Origin: Amycolatopsis echigonensis
GTDB taxonomy: Bacteria; Actinomycetota; Actinomycetes; Mycobacteriales; Pseudonocardiaceae
Assembly (NCBI RefSeq): GCF_014174495.1
Contig: NZ_JACJHR010000081.1
Location: forward strand, 1 to 39,109
Reading direction: 5' to 3'
DNA: 39,109 nucleotides
In this document: one piece after another, positions 21,778 through 32,272 of the stretch
Layout of the letters: the number at the start of each line of letters is the position of its first letter
Numbering within the stretch: position 1 is the first letter of the stretch
The notes under the pieces: model-generated
The model's database searches: none
What the model was told of the DNA's origin: nothing
Seen by the model: only the letters and a program-made list of their open reading frames with translations
Position numbers and translations under genes: made by a program

Positions 21778-21805
21778 CCACAAAGGTCCGCAAAGGTCCG
21801 CAAAA
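21778..21805. repeat. Short tandem direct repeat
   Basis: Three imperfect decamers of the form GTCC(A/G)CAAAG are followed by AAAAGTC, next to the 3' end of the beta-helix gene. Possibly replication slippage; function unknown. Confidence 0.4.
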
Positions 21806-21806
21806 G

Positions 21807-22574
21807 TCACGGAGCGCACGCGGGCTCCGGCCCGGCGTAGCCCTCTCGCGACGAATCGTCGATGCCGAGCTCGCAGGGGATCGACGGGTCCACGCGGTTG
21901 CCTTCGACGCGGGCGCCGGTGGAGTGGATCGCCAGGCCGATCGCGTGATCGGGCCCCGCGGCGAAGGCGTTGCCCGTGATGGTGGCCTGCTGGACGTCCT
22001 CGAACATCAGCGTCTGCGAAGCCACCAGCGTCTCGCAGAAGTTGTCCTTGATCAGGAAATCCGTCGTGTGGCCTTTTCCGTCGCCCTCGCCGTCGTTCGG
22101 GCCTTCGGCCATCAGGCACATGTTGTCGATTTTCTCGCAGCGGTTCCCTTCGATCCGGACGTGGTTGCTCGGCGGGCTGTCGCTGGAAAAGGTCTGCATG
22201 CAGTCGGCGTGCGCACCGTCGCGGTTCGACGTCCGGCTGATGGTGTTGTGCTCGATCGCGAGGTAATCGCCGAAGAAGCGGATGCCGTCGCCGTCTCCGC
22301 CTTGCGGGGCGGTGATTCTGGTGTTCCTCAGGGTCACGTGATTGCCGCGGATTTCCACGCCGGGCGCGGACGGTCTGTCGAGGGTGAATCCGTCGACGAC
22401 GACCCAGTCGGCGTCGACGTCGATGCCGCGGACGGATTGCCCGCCGCCGGAGTACACGCGCGGCTGATCCGGGGTGCCGCCCGCGGTGAGGTGCAGCCGG
22501 GGCCCGGCGGCCTGTGCGGACGGGGCGAAGGCAACGGCCAGGACCGCGGTGACGGCGAGGGCGAGGGCGCGCAT
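21807..22574 (-). CDS. Secreted right-handed beta-helix protein
   Basis: A 255-residue protein with a Sec signal peptide (1-22, ending SAQA|AG), followed by a repeated pattern of hydrophobic beta-coils typical of parallel right-handed beta-helix repeats (VVVDGFTLDRPSAPGVEIRG, HVTLRNTRITAP, LAIEHNTISR, VRIEGNRCEKIDN, FLIKDNFCETL, ATITGNAFAAG, ARVEGNRVD). Asn-rich turns stack as in pectate lyase-like folds. No catalytic Lys/Arg/Asp set of a known lyase can be picked out, so it could be a polysaccharide-binding or degrading protein. It is divergent from the kinase gene. Confidence 0.8.
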   Translation of the reverse strand: MRALALAVTAVLAVAFAPSAQAAGPRLHLTAGGTPDQPRVYSGGGQSVRGIDVDADWVVVDGFTLDRPSAPGVEIRGNHVTLRNTRITAPQGGDGDGIRFFGDYLAIEHNTISRTSNRDGAHADCMQTFSSDSPPSNHVRIEGNRCEKIDNMCLMAEGPNDGEGDGKGHTTDFLIKDNFCETLVASQTLMFEDVQQATITGNAFAAGPDHAIGLAIHSTGARVEGNRVDPSIPCELGIDDSSREGYAGPEPACAP

Positions 22575-22667
22575 CGGTCTCCTTCTTTCGCTCGGTCGGG
22601 GGACGCGGCGAAGGTAGGTCCGGACGACGGGAGGGGTCCCGGGCCGCTTTCTGCGAACGGAGGCGAT

Positions 22668-22683
22668 GCAGTATCGTTACTGC
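22668..22683. promoter_or_regulatory. Inverted repeat upstream of the kinase
   Basis: GCAGTA-TCGT-TACTGC, 43 bp before the kinase GTG and 94 bp before the beta-helix start on the other strand. It is AT-richer than its surroundings. It could be an operator or overlap the kinase promoter. Confidence 0.4.
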
Positions 22684-22725
22684 GAGTTACCTCACAGGGG
22701 TCGGACCACGCCGAGGGGAGCGTCG

Positions 22726-24518
<1,793 letters not shown>

Positions 24519-24522
<4 letters not shown>

Positions 24523-25343
24523 CCGCGTTCGCCGGCGGCACGCCGGAAGAGCTGGGCCCGGACCACGGCAGCCTCGCGCACGGCGTCCCGCCTTCCCCTC
24601 CGGGCACGATCTTCGCGCTCGCCGTCACCGGCGGCGTGCGGATGCCTCCGCGCGACGGCAGGCAGGTGCTGTTCGGGCGCAACCGCGACGACGTGCACGT
24701 GTGCGTCGGCGAGGACGACCGGAAGGTCAGCCGGAAACAGGGATTCCTGGTGCGCCGCCGCGATTCCTGGTGGATCCACAACACCGGGAGGCTGCCGATC
24801 CGGCTGCCCGGTTCGCGGCTGCTGTTCCCGGACGAGGAACCGGTGCCGCTGGCCGAGGGCTACACGGCGGCGTTCGTGCGCGGTTCGGCCGGGCGCGAGC
24901 ATCTGCTCGAGGTGTACGTCGCGGGCGCGGACGGCCGCCGCCCGGATTCGCGGCCGCAGGACGTGACCGAACCGCCGCGGATGTGGCGGCTCACGCCGGA
25001 CGAACGGCTCGTCCTCGTCTCGCTCGCGCAGCGGTATCTGCTGCAGGACAAGTATCCGCAGCCGCTCGCGTGGCGGCAGGTCGCGGAGCAGCTGTCGGAG
25101 CTGAAACCGGAGGCGCGCTGGAGCAGCAAGCGCGTCGAGCACCTCGTCGGCGCCGTGCGCGCCCGGCTGGCCCGCGCCGGGGTGGCCGGGCTGACCCGGG
25201 AAGAGGTCGGCGAACCGGTCGGGAACGCGCTCAACGACAACCTGATCAAGGAACTGCTGCTGTCGACGTCGCTGGTCCCGCCGGACCTGGCGCTGCTCGA
25301 GCCCGACGACGATCCGGGAGGGGTCCCGGCCTCTCCTGCTTGA
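24519..25343 (+). CDS. FHA-domain protein A, paired with the kinase
   Basis: A 274-residue cytosolic protein, ATGA-overlapped with the kinase stop. An FHA phosphothreonine-binding domain lies at about 30-125 (LFGRNRDDVHV, VSRKQGF, HNTGRLPIRLP). The conserved His after SRx is Gln here, but the Asn of the pThr pocket remains. The C-terminal half (about 145-270) begins LTPDERLVLVSLAQRYLL and is helical with a winged-helix-like block (WRQVAEQLSELKPEARWSSKR), a layout found in actinobacterial FHA proteins next to kinases. It should read the phosphorylated kinase or its target and may bind DNA or another protein (inference). Paralogue of the next gene. Confidence 0.85.
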
Positions 25344-25434
25344 CTCGGGACGCGCGGCGGATCCGGCTCCGCGCCCCCGGCGGGCTTTCGCGGCCGCCCG
25401 GCCGGGGTCCGGCAGCGGCTCCGCGGGGGGGTCC

Positions 25435-26181
25435 GTGGCAGGGGAGGCGATGCGGACGCTGCCCGCGGGGCACCCGAGCCTGGCGCTCGGGTTCGCGTCT
25501 CCGCCGGGCACGCTGGCGGTGCTGGGACGCGCGGGGGGAGTCCTGGTGCCGCCGGCCGGGCGGGGTCCGGTCACGTTCGGGCGGAACACCGCCGAGGTGA
25601 CGGTGCCGCTGGGCGAGGACGACCGCCGCGTCAGCCGCCGCCACGGAGCGGTGGAGCGGCACGCGGGCCGGTGGTGGGTGCGGGCCACCGGCAAGGTGCC
25701 GCTGCGGCTGCCGCGGTCCCGGCTGCTGTTCGCCGGAGCCGCGCCGGTTCCGCTGCCGCCCGGCTATCTCCCGGTGTACGCGCGCGGTTCGGGGGACCGC
25801 GAGCACGTGCTGGAGATCCGGATCGCCGACGGGACGCCGTCGCCGGTCCCTGCCGGGCGGCTGCGGCCGGACGAACGGTTCGTGCTCGCCATGGTGGCGC
25901 GGGGATTCCTGCGGCGCGAGGAACGGCCGCGTCCGGTGCCCGTTTCGCTGGCCGCGCATCGGTTGTCCGCGCTCGATCCGGAGGGCGGATGGACCGCGGA
26001 GGTCGTGGCGGGGGTGCTGGATTCGGTGCGGTTCCGGTTCCGGCCTGGGGCGCCGGACGACGATCTGGTGGCGGCGCTGGTATCGGCGGCGGTGCTCGTG
26101 CCGCCGGATCTGGCGTTGCTGTCGCCTGCGTTGCCGCCGGCGGGACAGGAGGGATGGATGCCGTCTACGTGGGGGAGTTAG
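25435..26181 (+). CDS. FHA-domain protein B, paralogue of A
   Basis: A 248-residue paralogue of the preceding gene with the same layout: FHA domain (about 30-125: TFGRNTAEVTVPLGEDDRRVSRRHG, then ATGKVPLRLPRSRLLF) and helical C-terminus starting LRPDERFVLAMVARGFL. Here the pocket His is present (SRRHG) but the pThr-contacting Asn is replaced (RATGK). The start is GTG 25435 with G-rich sequence before it; ATG 25450 is possible. It is 91 bp after gene A, so it probably belongs to the same operon. Its stop overlaps the convergent epoxide hydrolase stop by 4 bp. Confidence 0.82.
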   Translation: MAGEAMRTLPAGHPSLALGFASPPGTLAVLGRAGGVLVPPAGRGPVTFGRNTAEVTVPLGEDDRRVSRRHGAVERHAGRWWVRATGKVPLRLPRSRLLFAGAAPVPLPPGYLPVYARGSGDREHVLEIRIADGTPSPVPAGRLRPDERFVLAMVARGFLRREERPRPVPVSLAAHRLSALDPEGGWTAEVVAGVLDSVRFRFRPGAPDDDLVAALVSAAVLVPPDLALLSPALPPAGQEGWMPSTWGS

Positions 26182-27326
26182 GCGGTTCGGAACGGACGGA
26201 AGAAGTCGCGGAGTTCCCGCGCGTACAGCTCAGGCTCCTCGAACGGCGCGAAGTGCCCGCCGCGCTCCGGTTCGGTGATGCGGACGGTATTGGCCATCCG
26301 GTCGAGCCACGCGCGCGGCGCGCGGGCGAGGTCGGCCGGGAACAGCGAGAAACCGGACGGCACTTCGACCCGCCGGGCGTGCTGTTCCGGCGGGATCGCG
26401 GCGTTGGCCCGGTACATCCGCATGGCCGAGCCGATGGTGCCGGTGAGCCAGTAGATCGTGACGTTGGTGAGGATCTCGTCCTTCGTGAAGGCGCGTTCGA
26501 CGTCGCCGCCGCAGTCGCTCCACGCACGGAGTTTCTCCACGATCCACGCGGCCAGCCCGGCGGGCGAATCGGTGAGGCCGACGGCGGCGGTCTGCGGTTT
26601 GGTGCGGTGCATCCCGGCATACGCGCCCTCGGCGGCGCCCCAGGCCGTGGCGTCCTGGAGCCAGCTGCGTTCCTCGGGCGTCAGATCGTCCGGGACGAAC
26701 GCGGGCAGTCCGGCGTCCATCCGGTGCACGGCCACGACCCGGTCCGGGTGGTCGAGGGCGAGGAAACGGCTGACGCTGCTGCCGATGTCGCCGCCCGCCG
26801 CGGCGAAGCGGGCGTAGCCGAGGACCGTCATCAGTTCGGCCCACAGCCCGGCGACCGCGACGGAATCGGGTGCGGGACCGGTCGGGCGGTCGGAATACCC
26901 GTAGCCGGGCATGTCCGGGACGATGACGTCGAACGCGTCGGCCGGGTCGCCGCCGTGGGCGCCGGGGTCGGCGAGCAACGGGATGACTTTCGAGTACCGC
27001 CAGAACGAATCCGGCCAGCCGTGGGTCAGCACGAGCGGCAGCGCCGGACCGTTCGGCGCGACCGCGCGAGCGTGCACGAAGTGGATCCGCGACCCGCCGA
27101 GCCGGACCCGGTAGCGCGGCAGTCGCGCGAGCGCGGACTCCTGCTTCGTCCAGTCGAACTCGTCCGCCCAGTAGGCGATCAGTTCGCGCAGGTAACCGAC
27201 GTCGGCGCCGAGCGCCCAGCCGTCTTCCGGCGCGTCCGGCCAGCGGGTGGCGCGCAGCCGGGCGCGCAGGTCGGCGAGCTGCGCGGGATCGGTTTCGGGG
27301 ACGAACAATTCCGGGCGGTCGGCCAT
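26178..27326 (-). CDS. Epoxide hydrolase, microsomal type (EHN plus alpha/beta-hydrolase)
   Basis: A 382-residue cytosolic enzyme that opens epoxides to diols. The N-terminal EHN region (about 8-115, ATRWPDAPEDGW and LPRYRV) leads into an alpha/beta-hydrolase with the oxyanion motif HGWP (102-105), the nucleophile Asp in GGDIGS (D180) and the catalytic His in ERGGHFAPFEEP near the C-terminus. A lid with YRANAAIPPEQHAR carries the substrate-activating Tyr. The substrate is unknown. ATG 27326 is used because upstream in-frame codons run antisense to the ribA gene. It is divergent from ribA (99 bp). Confidence 0.92.
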   Translation of the reverse strand: MADRPELFVPETDPAQLADLRARLRATRWPDAPEDGWALGADVGYLRELIAYWADEFDWTKQESALARLPRYRVRLGGSRIHFVHARAVAPNGPALPLVLTHGWPDSFWRYSKVIPLLADPGAHGGDPADAFDVIVPDMPGYGYSDRPTGPAPDSVAVAGLWAELMTVLGYARFAAAGGDIGSSVSRFLALDHPDRVVAVHRMDAGLPAFVPDDLTPEERSWLQDATAWGAAEGAYAGMHRTKPQTAAVGLTDSPAGLAAWIVEKLRAWSDCGGDVERAFTKDEILTNVTIYWLTGTIGSAMRMYRANAAIPPEQHARRVEVPSGFSLFPADLARAPRAWLDRMANTVRITEPERGGHFAPFEEPELYARELRDFFRPFRTA

Positions 27327-27425
27327 GCCCGCGAGCCTACGTGACCTTGGCCGCACTCCGTCGCCGCGGTTTTGTCGGCGGTTCTGGGTAGGGTCGGAAT
27401 GGCCCGAGGGGAGAGGAGCAGCCCG

Positions 27426-28061
27426 ATGACGACGGTTCCCGAAGTGCGCACCCGCGTGCGGATCCCGCTGCGGTTCGGCGAAGGTCCCGCGGTCGGTTCC
27501 GAGGCGGTCACGTTCGCCGGACTGTCCGACGGGCTCGAACATGTTGCCTTCGTGCTGGGAAAACCCGGTCCGGTGCCGTTGGTGCGGCTGCATTCGGAGT
27601 GCCTCACCGGCGACGTCTTCCACTCCGCGCGCTGCGATTGCGGACCGCAGCTGGCGGAGGCCGTCGCGCGGATTTCCGAGGTCGGCGGGTACGTGCTGTA
27701 CCTGCGCCAGGAAGGTCGCGGAATCGGGCTGTACAACAAGCTCGACGCGTATGCGCTGCAGGATTCCGGACTGGACACCTATGCGGCGAATGCCGCGCTC
27801 GGCCTGCCTGAAGACGCGCGCGACTACACCGCCGCCGCGCAAATGCTCACCGTGCTCGGCGTCCAGCAGCTGGATCTGCTCACGAACAACCCGGACAAGG
27901 TGGCTCAGCTGGCGCGGCACGGCATCGACGTGCGCGAGCAGGTCCGCACCGGGGTTTTCGCGAACGAGAACAACGTCCGGTATCTGCGGGCGAAAGCCGA
28001 GCAGACTGGGCACACGCTCGCGTTGCCGTTCGAGGACTGGCCGGCTAGTTCGGCAGTGTGA
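27426..28061 (+). CDS. ribA: GTP cyclohydrolase II, single-domain (RibA type)
   Basis: A 211-residue enzyme converting GTP to 2,5-diamino-6-ribosylamino-4(3H)-pyrimidinone 5'-phosphate, the first step of riboflavin and also of deazapurine/deazaflavin routes. Zinc ligands are C59, C70 and C72 (RLHSECLTGDVFHSARCDCG). RQEGRGIGLYNKLDAY carries the catalytic region and LLTNNPDKV the GTP-ring contact. Most actinomycetes carry a RibB-RibA fusion for riboflavin; a stand-alone copy without other rib genes suggests a paralogue for secondary metabolism or supplementary flavin supply (inference). GGGGAGAGGAG precedes ATG 27426. Its last 17 bp overlap the convergent large gene. Confidence 0.93.
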   Translation: MTTVPEVRTRVRIPLRFGEGPAVGSEAVTFAGLSDGLEHVAFVLGKPGPVPLVRLHSECLTGDVFHSARCDCGPQLAEAVARISEVGGYVLYLRQEGRGIGLYNKLDAYALQDSGLDTYAANAALGLPEDARDYTAAAQMLTVLGVQQLDLLTNNPDKVAQLARHGIDVREQVRTGVFANENNVRYLRAKAEQTGHTLALPFEDWPASSAV

Positions 28062-31000
28062 GGGCGGAGACCCGGGTGAGGCCGGCGTCGCCCGGTCGCC
28101 AGTCCAGGGTGCGGACCGCTAAGTACCGGACTGGTCGGGTGAGGGCGACGGAAGCGGTGCGTTTCCGGTCGGGGCGGGCGGCTTCGGTGTAGGTGATGCC
28201 GTCAGTGCTGGTCTCGATGACGGTGGCGGGTACGCGTCCGGCCGTCCAGGAGAGTTCGACGGTCGCGACCTCCAGCGGCGCGCCGAGGTCTGTCACCATC
28301 CGGCCGCCCGGGCCGGGCTGCCACGCTGTCTCCGGGTCGTCGTCGACGGCGGCGTCCGGGCTGGTCATCCCGGGCGGCAGCGGTTCGGCCGGGAAAGTCG
28401 CGGCTCCGAGGGCGTGGTCGTTCAGCGGATAGGGCCGGGTTTCGGCGAAGACGACAGGCACGGTGTGGCCTGGTGGCAGCGTGACGGTGCGCGGACGGCC
28501 GCCCGTCGGCGTCACGGTTACGACCGCCGGGAGGAGTCCGGGCGGCGCGGTCAGATCGACCCGGCTGGCATCGTGCACTGCCGCGGTCAGGCCGGGCGGC
28601 ACGGCACTGCCGGACTTGCCGCGCACGGTGAAGCGAGGCGGTTCGATCCGGCCTTCACCGGGGGCCAGCTCGAAGCTGAACAAGCTGCCGGACGTGGTGA
28701 CTGTTTGCGTGCCTCGGTACAGCAGCAGCGCGGTGCGATCCTGGGGCAGGGAAGCAGTTCCGGTCGCGGCGGTGCCGGAAAGGTTTGCCAGCACGAGGAA
28801 ATCGTCCGTGACACTCGCGTGGATGCCCGCGGCGGTGGCGCGAGCACGCTGGGTGAGCGTCGGCAGATCCGCGCGGCCGGCGTAGAGCTCGGCCGCGAAC
28901 GGCGCGGGCGGACCGGCGGACAGCGTGACGTGGTCGTTCGTGACGGTGAGCGGATTCGGGCTGGTGACGACGATCCCGGCCCGGCCGTCGATGTCCAGCC
29001 AGCCGCCGGTGCTGTGCAGCGCGGGTGCCGGGTAGGTCGCGATCGAGGTCCAGGCGGCGCCGTCGGGCGAGGTTTCGATTCGGTACTTCCGTCCGGCGGC
29101 GGCCTCCCAGCTCAGGCGGACGCGATCGAACCGACGTGTCGCGCCGAGATCGACGGCCAGCCAGCTGTCCGCTCGCGGGCGGTCCGATGTGGACACTGCC
29201 CAGCGGGTGGCGGAATCGCCGTCGGTGGCGTACTTCGCCTCCTTGCCCGGCGTGGCCGAGGACGCGGACGCGGTTCCGGTCCGGGCGAGGTCGGGTCCGT
29301 CGCCGTCGTGGACTTCGAATGACCAGAGCGAGTAGCCGTACTGCGGATCCGGCTGCACGCCAAGCATCCGCACGTACCGCGCGGTCACCGCGGGGAAGGC
29401 CAGGTCGTCCGTGCGGTCGCCGGTTGAGCCGGATGGCGCCGAGAGCGTCACCGAACCCTCGGCGGTGGTGTAGGTGCGGTCGCCGTCGAGACCGGGAACG
29501 CCTGGCATAGTCAGGTTGTAGACGTTCAGCACGCCTTCGTCCGGCGCGACGCCAGTGCTGGCGTAGACCGCGGTGCCGGTGGGTAGCGTGGCGAGCGCGG
29601 CGTATCCGGTGTCGAACCGCAGGACGCCGACGGTGCCGTCGAATCCGTCGCGGATCTTGCGGTACGTCGTGGCGTGGCGTTCGCGAACCGCGATGTTCGT
29701 GGCGGGCAGCAGCATCGGGTTGGCGCCGCCGAGGACGAACAGCCAGTCGTCGTGGTTCGGCTGCCAGGCGAATTTCACGAAGCCGGGTTTGGTGACGGTC
29801 GCCGCCCACGCAGCGGGGGAGCGGTGGGCCAGCAGTCCCGGTCCGAAGCCGAAGTCGGCGGCGCGAGCGGCGTGGGCGTCGAATTCCTCCTTGCGCACCG
29901 CGCTGATCGGGCCTCCGTGCTCGGCGCGCCATTCGTGCAGCAGATAGCTGATGGCGAGTTCGGCGCGGGCTTCGGGTTCGTACTTCGGTTCGCCGGAGAA
30001 CTTCGTGATCCGGTCGACCGGCGGGTATGCCTGGTACGGCTCCAGCCGCGCGGCCAGCTGCGCTTCCGCGCAGGCGGCGTGACGGTCGCCGAGCACCTGC
30101 GCGCGGAAGGCCAGCGGGATGACGTCCCGGCCGTAGAGGTGTTCGCGGTCGGCGACCATCGGCATCAGCGGTTCGCCCGCGTCGCTGGTCATCAGGAGCA
30201 TGGTGCGCCACAGCAGTTCGCCGTTCGGCTGCGCGGTGAGCACCTCGGGCAGCGGGACGCCGGCGGTGAGGAAATGCATCGCGTTGCGGCCGGAGGTGCG
30301 CCAGAGTTCTTCCTGGTAGTGCGGGCCGAACGAGCCGTGGTTCTCGACGAGGAACGTGTCGTACAGGTTGGTCGCGGTGTTGTCGCTGATCGGTTTTCCG
30401 TCGACGAGCCGGGGATTCGCCAGATCCGCGGCGGGCAGGCCGCCTTCGTTGCGGCTCCAGGAACCGAAGGCGGCGCGCCATTCCGCGGCGCGCGGATCGT
30501 TCGGAGCCCAGGCGAGCGCGGGGGCGAGCGACTGCGCGTAGACGCCCATCTCCTCGAGCTTCGTGTCGCCGACGTAGCCGCCGCGCAGGCCGTTGGGCGT
30601 CCAGTCGCCGGAGGCCGGGTCGTTGCCGGTGCCGAGACTGGTCGTGTAGGCGGCCTGTTCGGTCGCGATGCGTTCGACGTTCCGCTGCGTCGCGGCGTCC
30701 AGCTCTGTCCACAAGAGACGCGCGGCGAGCTGGAAGTAGGACTGGAAAGTGGTGTCGAAGAACAGTGTCCGGCCCCATTCGGCGCCGCCGGTGAGCCGGT
30801 TGGAGGCGGCGAAGTGCTTGATGGTGGCGAGGGTGTGCGCGCGGAGGGTTTCGCGGTCGACCCCGGCGACGGCGGCGTCGTAACCGTCGCGGGTCAGCAG
30901 CAACGCGTTGCCGAGGACGACCGCGAAGGTGAAGTCGCGGGCGGGGTAGATCCCGGCGGCGGGGTCGAACTGTTGCTCGGCCCAGCGGGTGTGCCGGAGG

Positions 31001-31140
31001 AGGACTCGCAGGTAGGTCGCGGCGACGGGATCCGGCGCGGGCCGGGTCGCCGCTCGGGCGACCCCTGTTCCGGAGGCCAGGAGGACCGCGGCTCCCGCAC
31101 CGGCGAGACCGAGCGCTTGCCGCCGGGTGAACCCGTCCAT
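28045..31140 (-). CDS. Very large Tat-exported protein with discoidin (F5/8 type C) domains
   Basis: A 1031-residue exported protein. The N-terminus MDGFTRRQALGLAGAGAAVL has a twin-arginine motif, and cleavage near ARA|AT is likely. Residues about 40-480 are helical with Trp/Tyr-rich repeats (WGRTLFFDTTFQSYF, NGLRGGYVGDTKLEEMGVYAQSL, NHDDWLFVLGG), which suggests an alpha/alpha-toroid of glycan-active type, but I recognise no named family. Around 560-700 are F5/8-type C segments (YVRMLGVQPDP ... SLWSFEVHDG and TDGDSATRWAVSTSD). Residues about 905-1031 form another one (DAAVDDDPETAWQPG, YLAVRTLDW). These domains usually bind glycans. Function: probably polysaccharide binding or degradation outside the cell (inference). 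Confidence 0.85.
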   Translation of the reverse strand: MDGFTRRQALGLAGAGAAVLLASGTGVARAATRPAPDPVAATYLRVLLRHTRWAEQQFDPAAGIYPARDFTFAVVLGNALLLTRDGYDAAVAGVDRETLRAHTLATIKHFAASNRLTGGAEWGRTLFFDTTFQSYFQLAARLLWTELDAATQRNVERIATEQAAYTTSLGTGNDPASGDWTPNGLRGGYVGDTKLEEMGVYAQSLAPALAWAPNDPRAAEWRAAFGSWSRNEGGLPAADLANPRLVDGKPISDNTATNLYDTFLVENHGSFGPHYQEELWRTSGRNAMHFLTAGVPLPEVLTAQPNGELLWRTMLLMTSDAGEPLMPMVADREHLYGRDVIPLAFRAQVLGDRHAACAEAQLAARLEPYQAYPPVDRITKFSGEPKYEPEARAELAISYLLHEWRAEHGGPISAVRKEEFDAHAARAADFGFGPGLLAHRSPAAWAATVTKPGFVKFAWQPNHDDWLFVLGGANPMLLPATNIAVRERHATTYRKIRDGFDGTVGVLRFDTGYAALATLPTGTAVYASTGVAPDEGVLNVYNLTMPGVPGLDGDRTYTTAEGSVTLSAPSGSTGDRTDDLAFPAVTARYVRMLGVQPDPQYGYSLWSFEVHDGDGPDLARTGTASASSATPGKEAKYATDGDSATRWAVSTSDRPRADSWLAVDLGATRRFDRVRLSWEAAAGRKYRIETSPDGAAWTSIATYPAPALHSTGGWLDIDGRAGIVVTSPNPLTVTNDHVTLSAGPPAPFAAELYAGRADLPTLTQRARATAAGIHASVTDDFLVLANLSGTAATGTASLPQDRTALLLYRGTQTVTTSGSLFSFELAPGEGRIEPPRFTVRGKSGSAVPPGLTAAVHDASRVDLTAPPGLLPAVVTVTPTGGRPRTVTLPPGHTVPVVFAETRPYPLNDHALGAATFPAEPLPPGMTSPDAAVDDDPETAWQPGPGGRMVTDLGAPLEVATVELSWTAGRVPATVIETSTDGITYTEAARPDRKRTASVALTRPVRYLAVRTLDWRPGDAGLTRVSALTLPN

Positions 31141-31254
31141 CCCGCGTCCTCCCGTGGTGACAACCTTGTCAGCGCGGATTCTGTGCGGCGGCTCGGCGGC
31201 GGGGCAACCCTCCCGGACGATTCCGTCCGGTTTCGGACAACGGCGGACCAAATT

Positions 31255-31270
31255 GTATAACGCCCTATAC
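31255..31270. promoter_or_regulatory. AT-rich inverted repeat, candidate operator
   Basis: GTATA-N6-TATAC in a 207-bp divergent region, 78 bp before the TauE/SafE start and 115 bp before the large exported protein. TATAAC (31256-31261) could serve as a -10 towards the permease. A second inverted repeat CGGAC-N6-GTCCG is at 31214-31229. Confidence 0.4.
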
Positions 31271-31347
31271 GTTTCGCCGGGGGAGCGCTGCTCCGGATCG
31301 CCTCCCCCCGCCGCGAACCGCCGGGACCGGCGTGTTGAGATGACAAC

Positions 31348-32112
31348 GTGATCATCGGCTTCGGCGGCTTCCTGCTGCTCGTGTTGGCGGGGGTCGGAGC
31401 CGGACTGACCGGCGCGACCGCGGGCCTGGCGTCGCTGGTGTCGTACCCGGCGCTGCTCGCCGCCGGGCTTCCGCCGGTGATCGCGAACATGACCAACACG
31501 GTGGCGATGCTGGGCACGACAGCCGGAGCCGCGGTCGGCGCGCGTCCGGAACTGAAGGGCCAGGGCCGCCGGCTGCTGCCGTTGTGCCTGATCACCACGA
31601 CGGGCGGGGCGTGCGGCGGGCTCGTGCTGCTGGTCAGTTCGCCGGACGCGTTCACCGTCGTCGTGCCGTGGCTGATCGGCGGCGCGTCGGTGGTGCTGAT
31701 GGCCGGTCCGCGGCTGCGGCGGATGGCCGAGCACCAGGAACACCGCGGAATCGGCCCCCTCACCGGGATCGCCGCCTTCCTGGTCGGCGTGTACGGCGGG
31801 TACTTCGGGGCCGCGGCCGGGGTGCTGATGCTCGCGCTGCTGACGACGGTGTGGAGCCAGGCGCTGGCCCGCACGAACGCGGCGAAGAACATCGCCACCG
31901 GCACCGCGAATCTGATCGCCGCGCTGGTCTTCGCCTTCACCGGCAAGGTCTTCTGGCCCGCGGCGATCGCGGTGTGCCTGGGCTCAGTGGCGGGCTCGTG
32001 GCTGGGCTCGGTGCTGGTGCGCTACCTGCCTGCCACGCCGCTGCGGGTGGCGATCGGCTTGGGAGGGCTTTGCCTGGCGGTGGTTTTGGGATGGCAGGCT
32101 TACTCGGGCTGA
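31348..32112 (+). CDS. TauE/SafE-family membrane permease
   Basis: A 254-residue protein with about eight membrane helices in two halves, each starting with the family-type glycine-rich segment (FGGFLLLVLAGVGAGLTGATAGL; GVYGGYFGAAAGVLML) and ending in AKNIATGTANLIAALVF. Members export or import sulfite, sulfonates or other small organic anions. The conserved GYFG and KN motifs place it well in the family, but the substrate is open. GTG 31348 starts immediately before the first helix. It lies 160 bp upstream of the molybdenum hydroxylase operon on the same strand, so it could supply or remove its substrate. Confidence 0.9.
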   Translation: MIIGFGGFLLLVLAGVGAGLTGATAGLASLVSYPALLAAGLPPVIANMTNTVAMLGTTAGAAVGARPELKGQGRRLLPLCLITTTGGACGGLVLLVSSPDAFTVVVPWLIGGASVVLMAGPRLRRMAEHQEHRGIGPLTGIAAFLVGVYGGYFGAAAGVLMLALLTTVWSQALARTNAAKNIATGTANLIAALVFAFTGKVFWPAAIAVCLGSVAGSWLGSVLVRYLPATPLRVAIGLGGLCLAVVLGWQAYSG

Positions 32113-32272
32113 TCCTGGTCGCTGCCGTCGAGATGCGCTGGTCACCGAACGGAGTCAGCCGCCAGCCCGTGCGTCTCCCTCTTCCAGCAGTTTCGGCGTG
32201 GCAAACCTCTTCAGGCTGACGCGGGGCGGCACATGCGGGCATAGTCGGCGGGGTACCCGAGCAGGAGGACAG

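Noticed and set aside
27327..27425. FMN riboswitch upstream of ribA
   Set aside because: None of the conserved FMN-element segments is present in the 99 bp.
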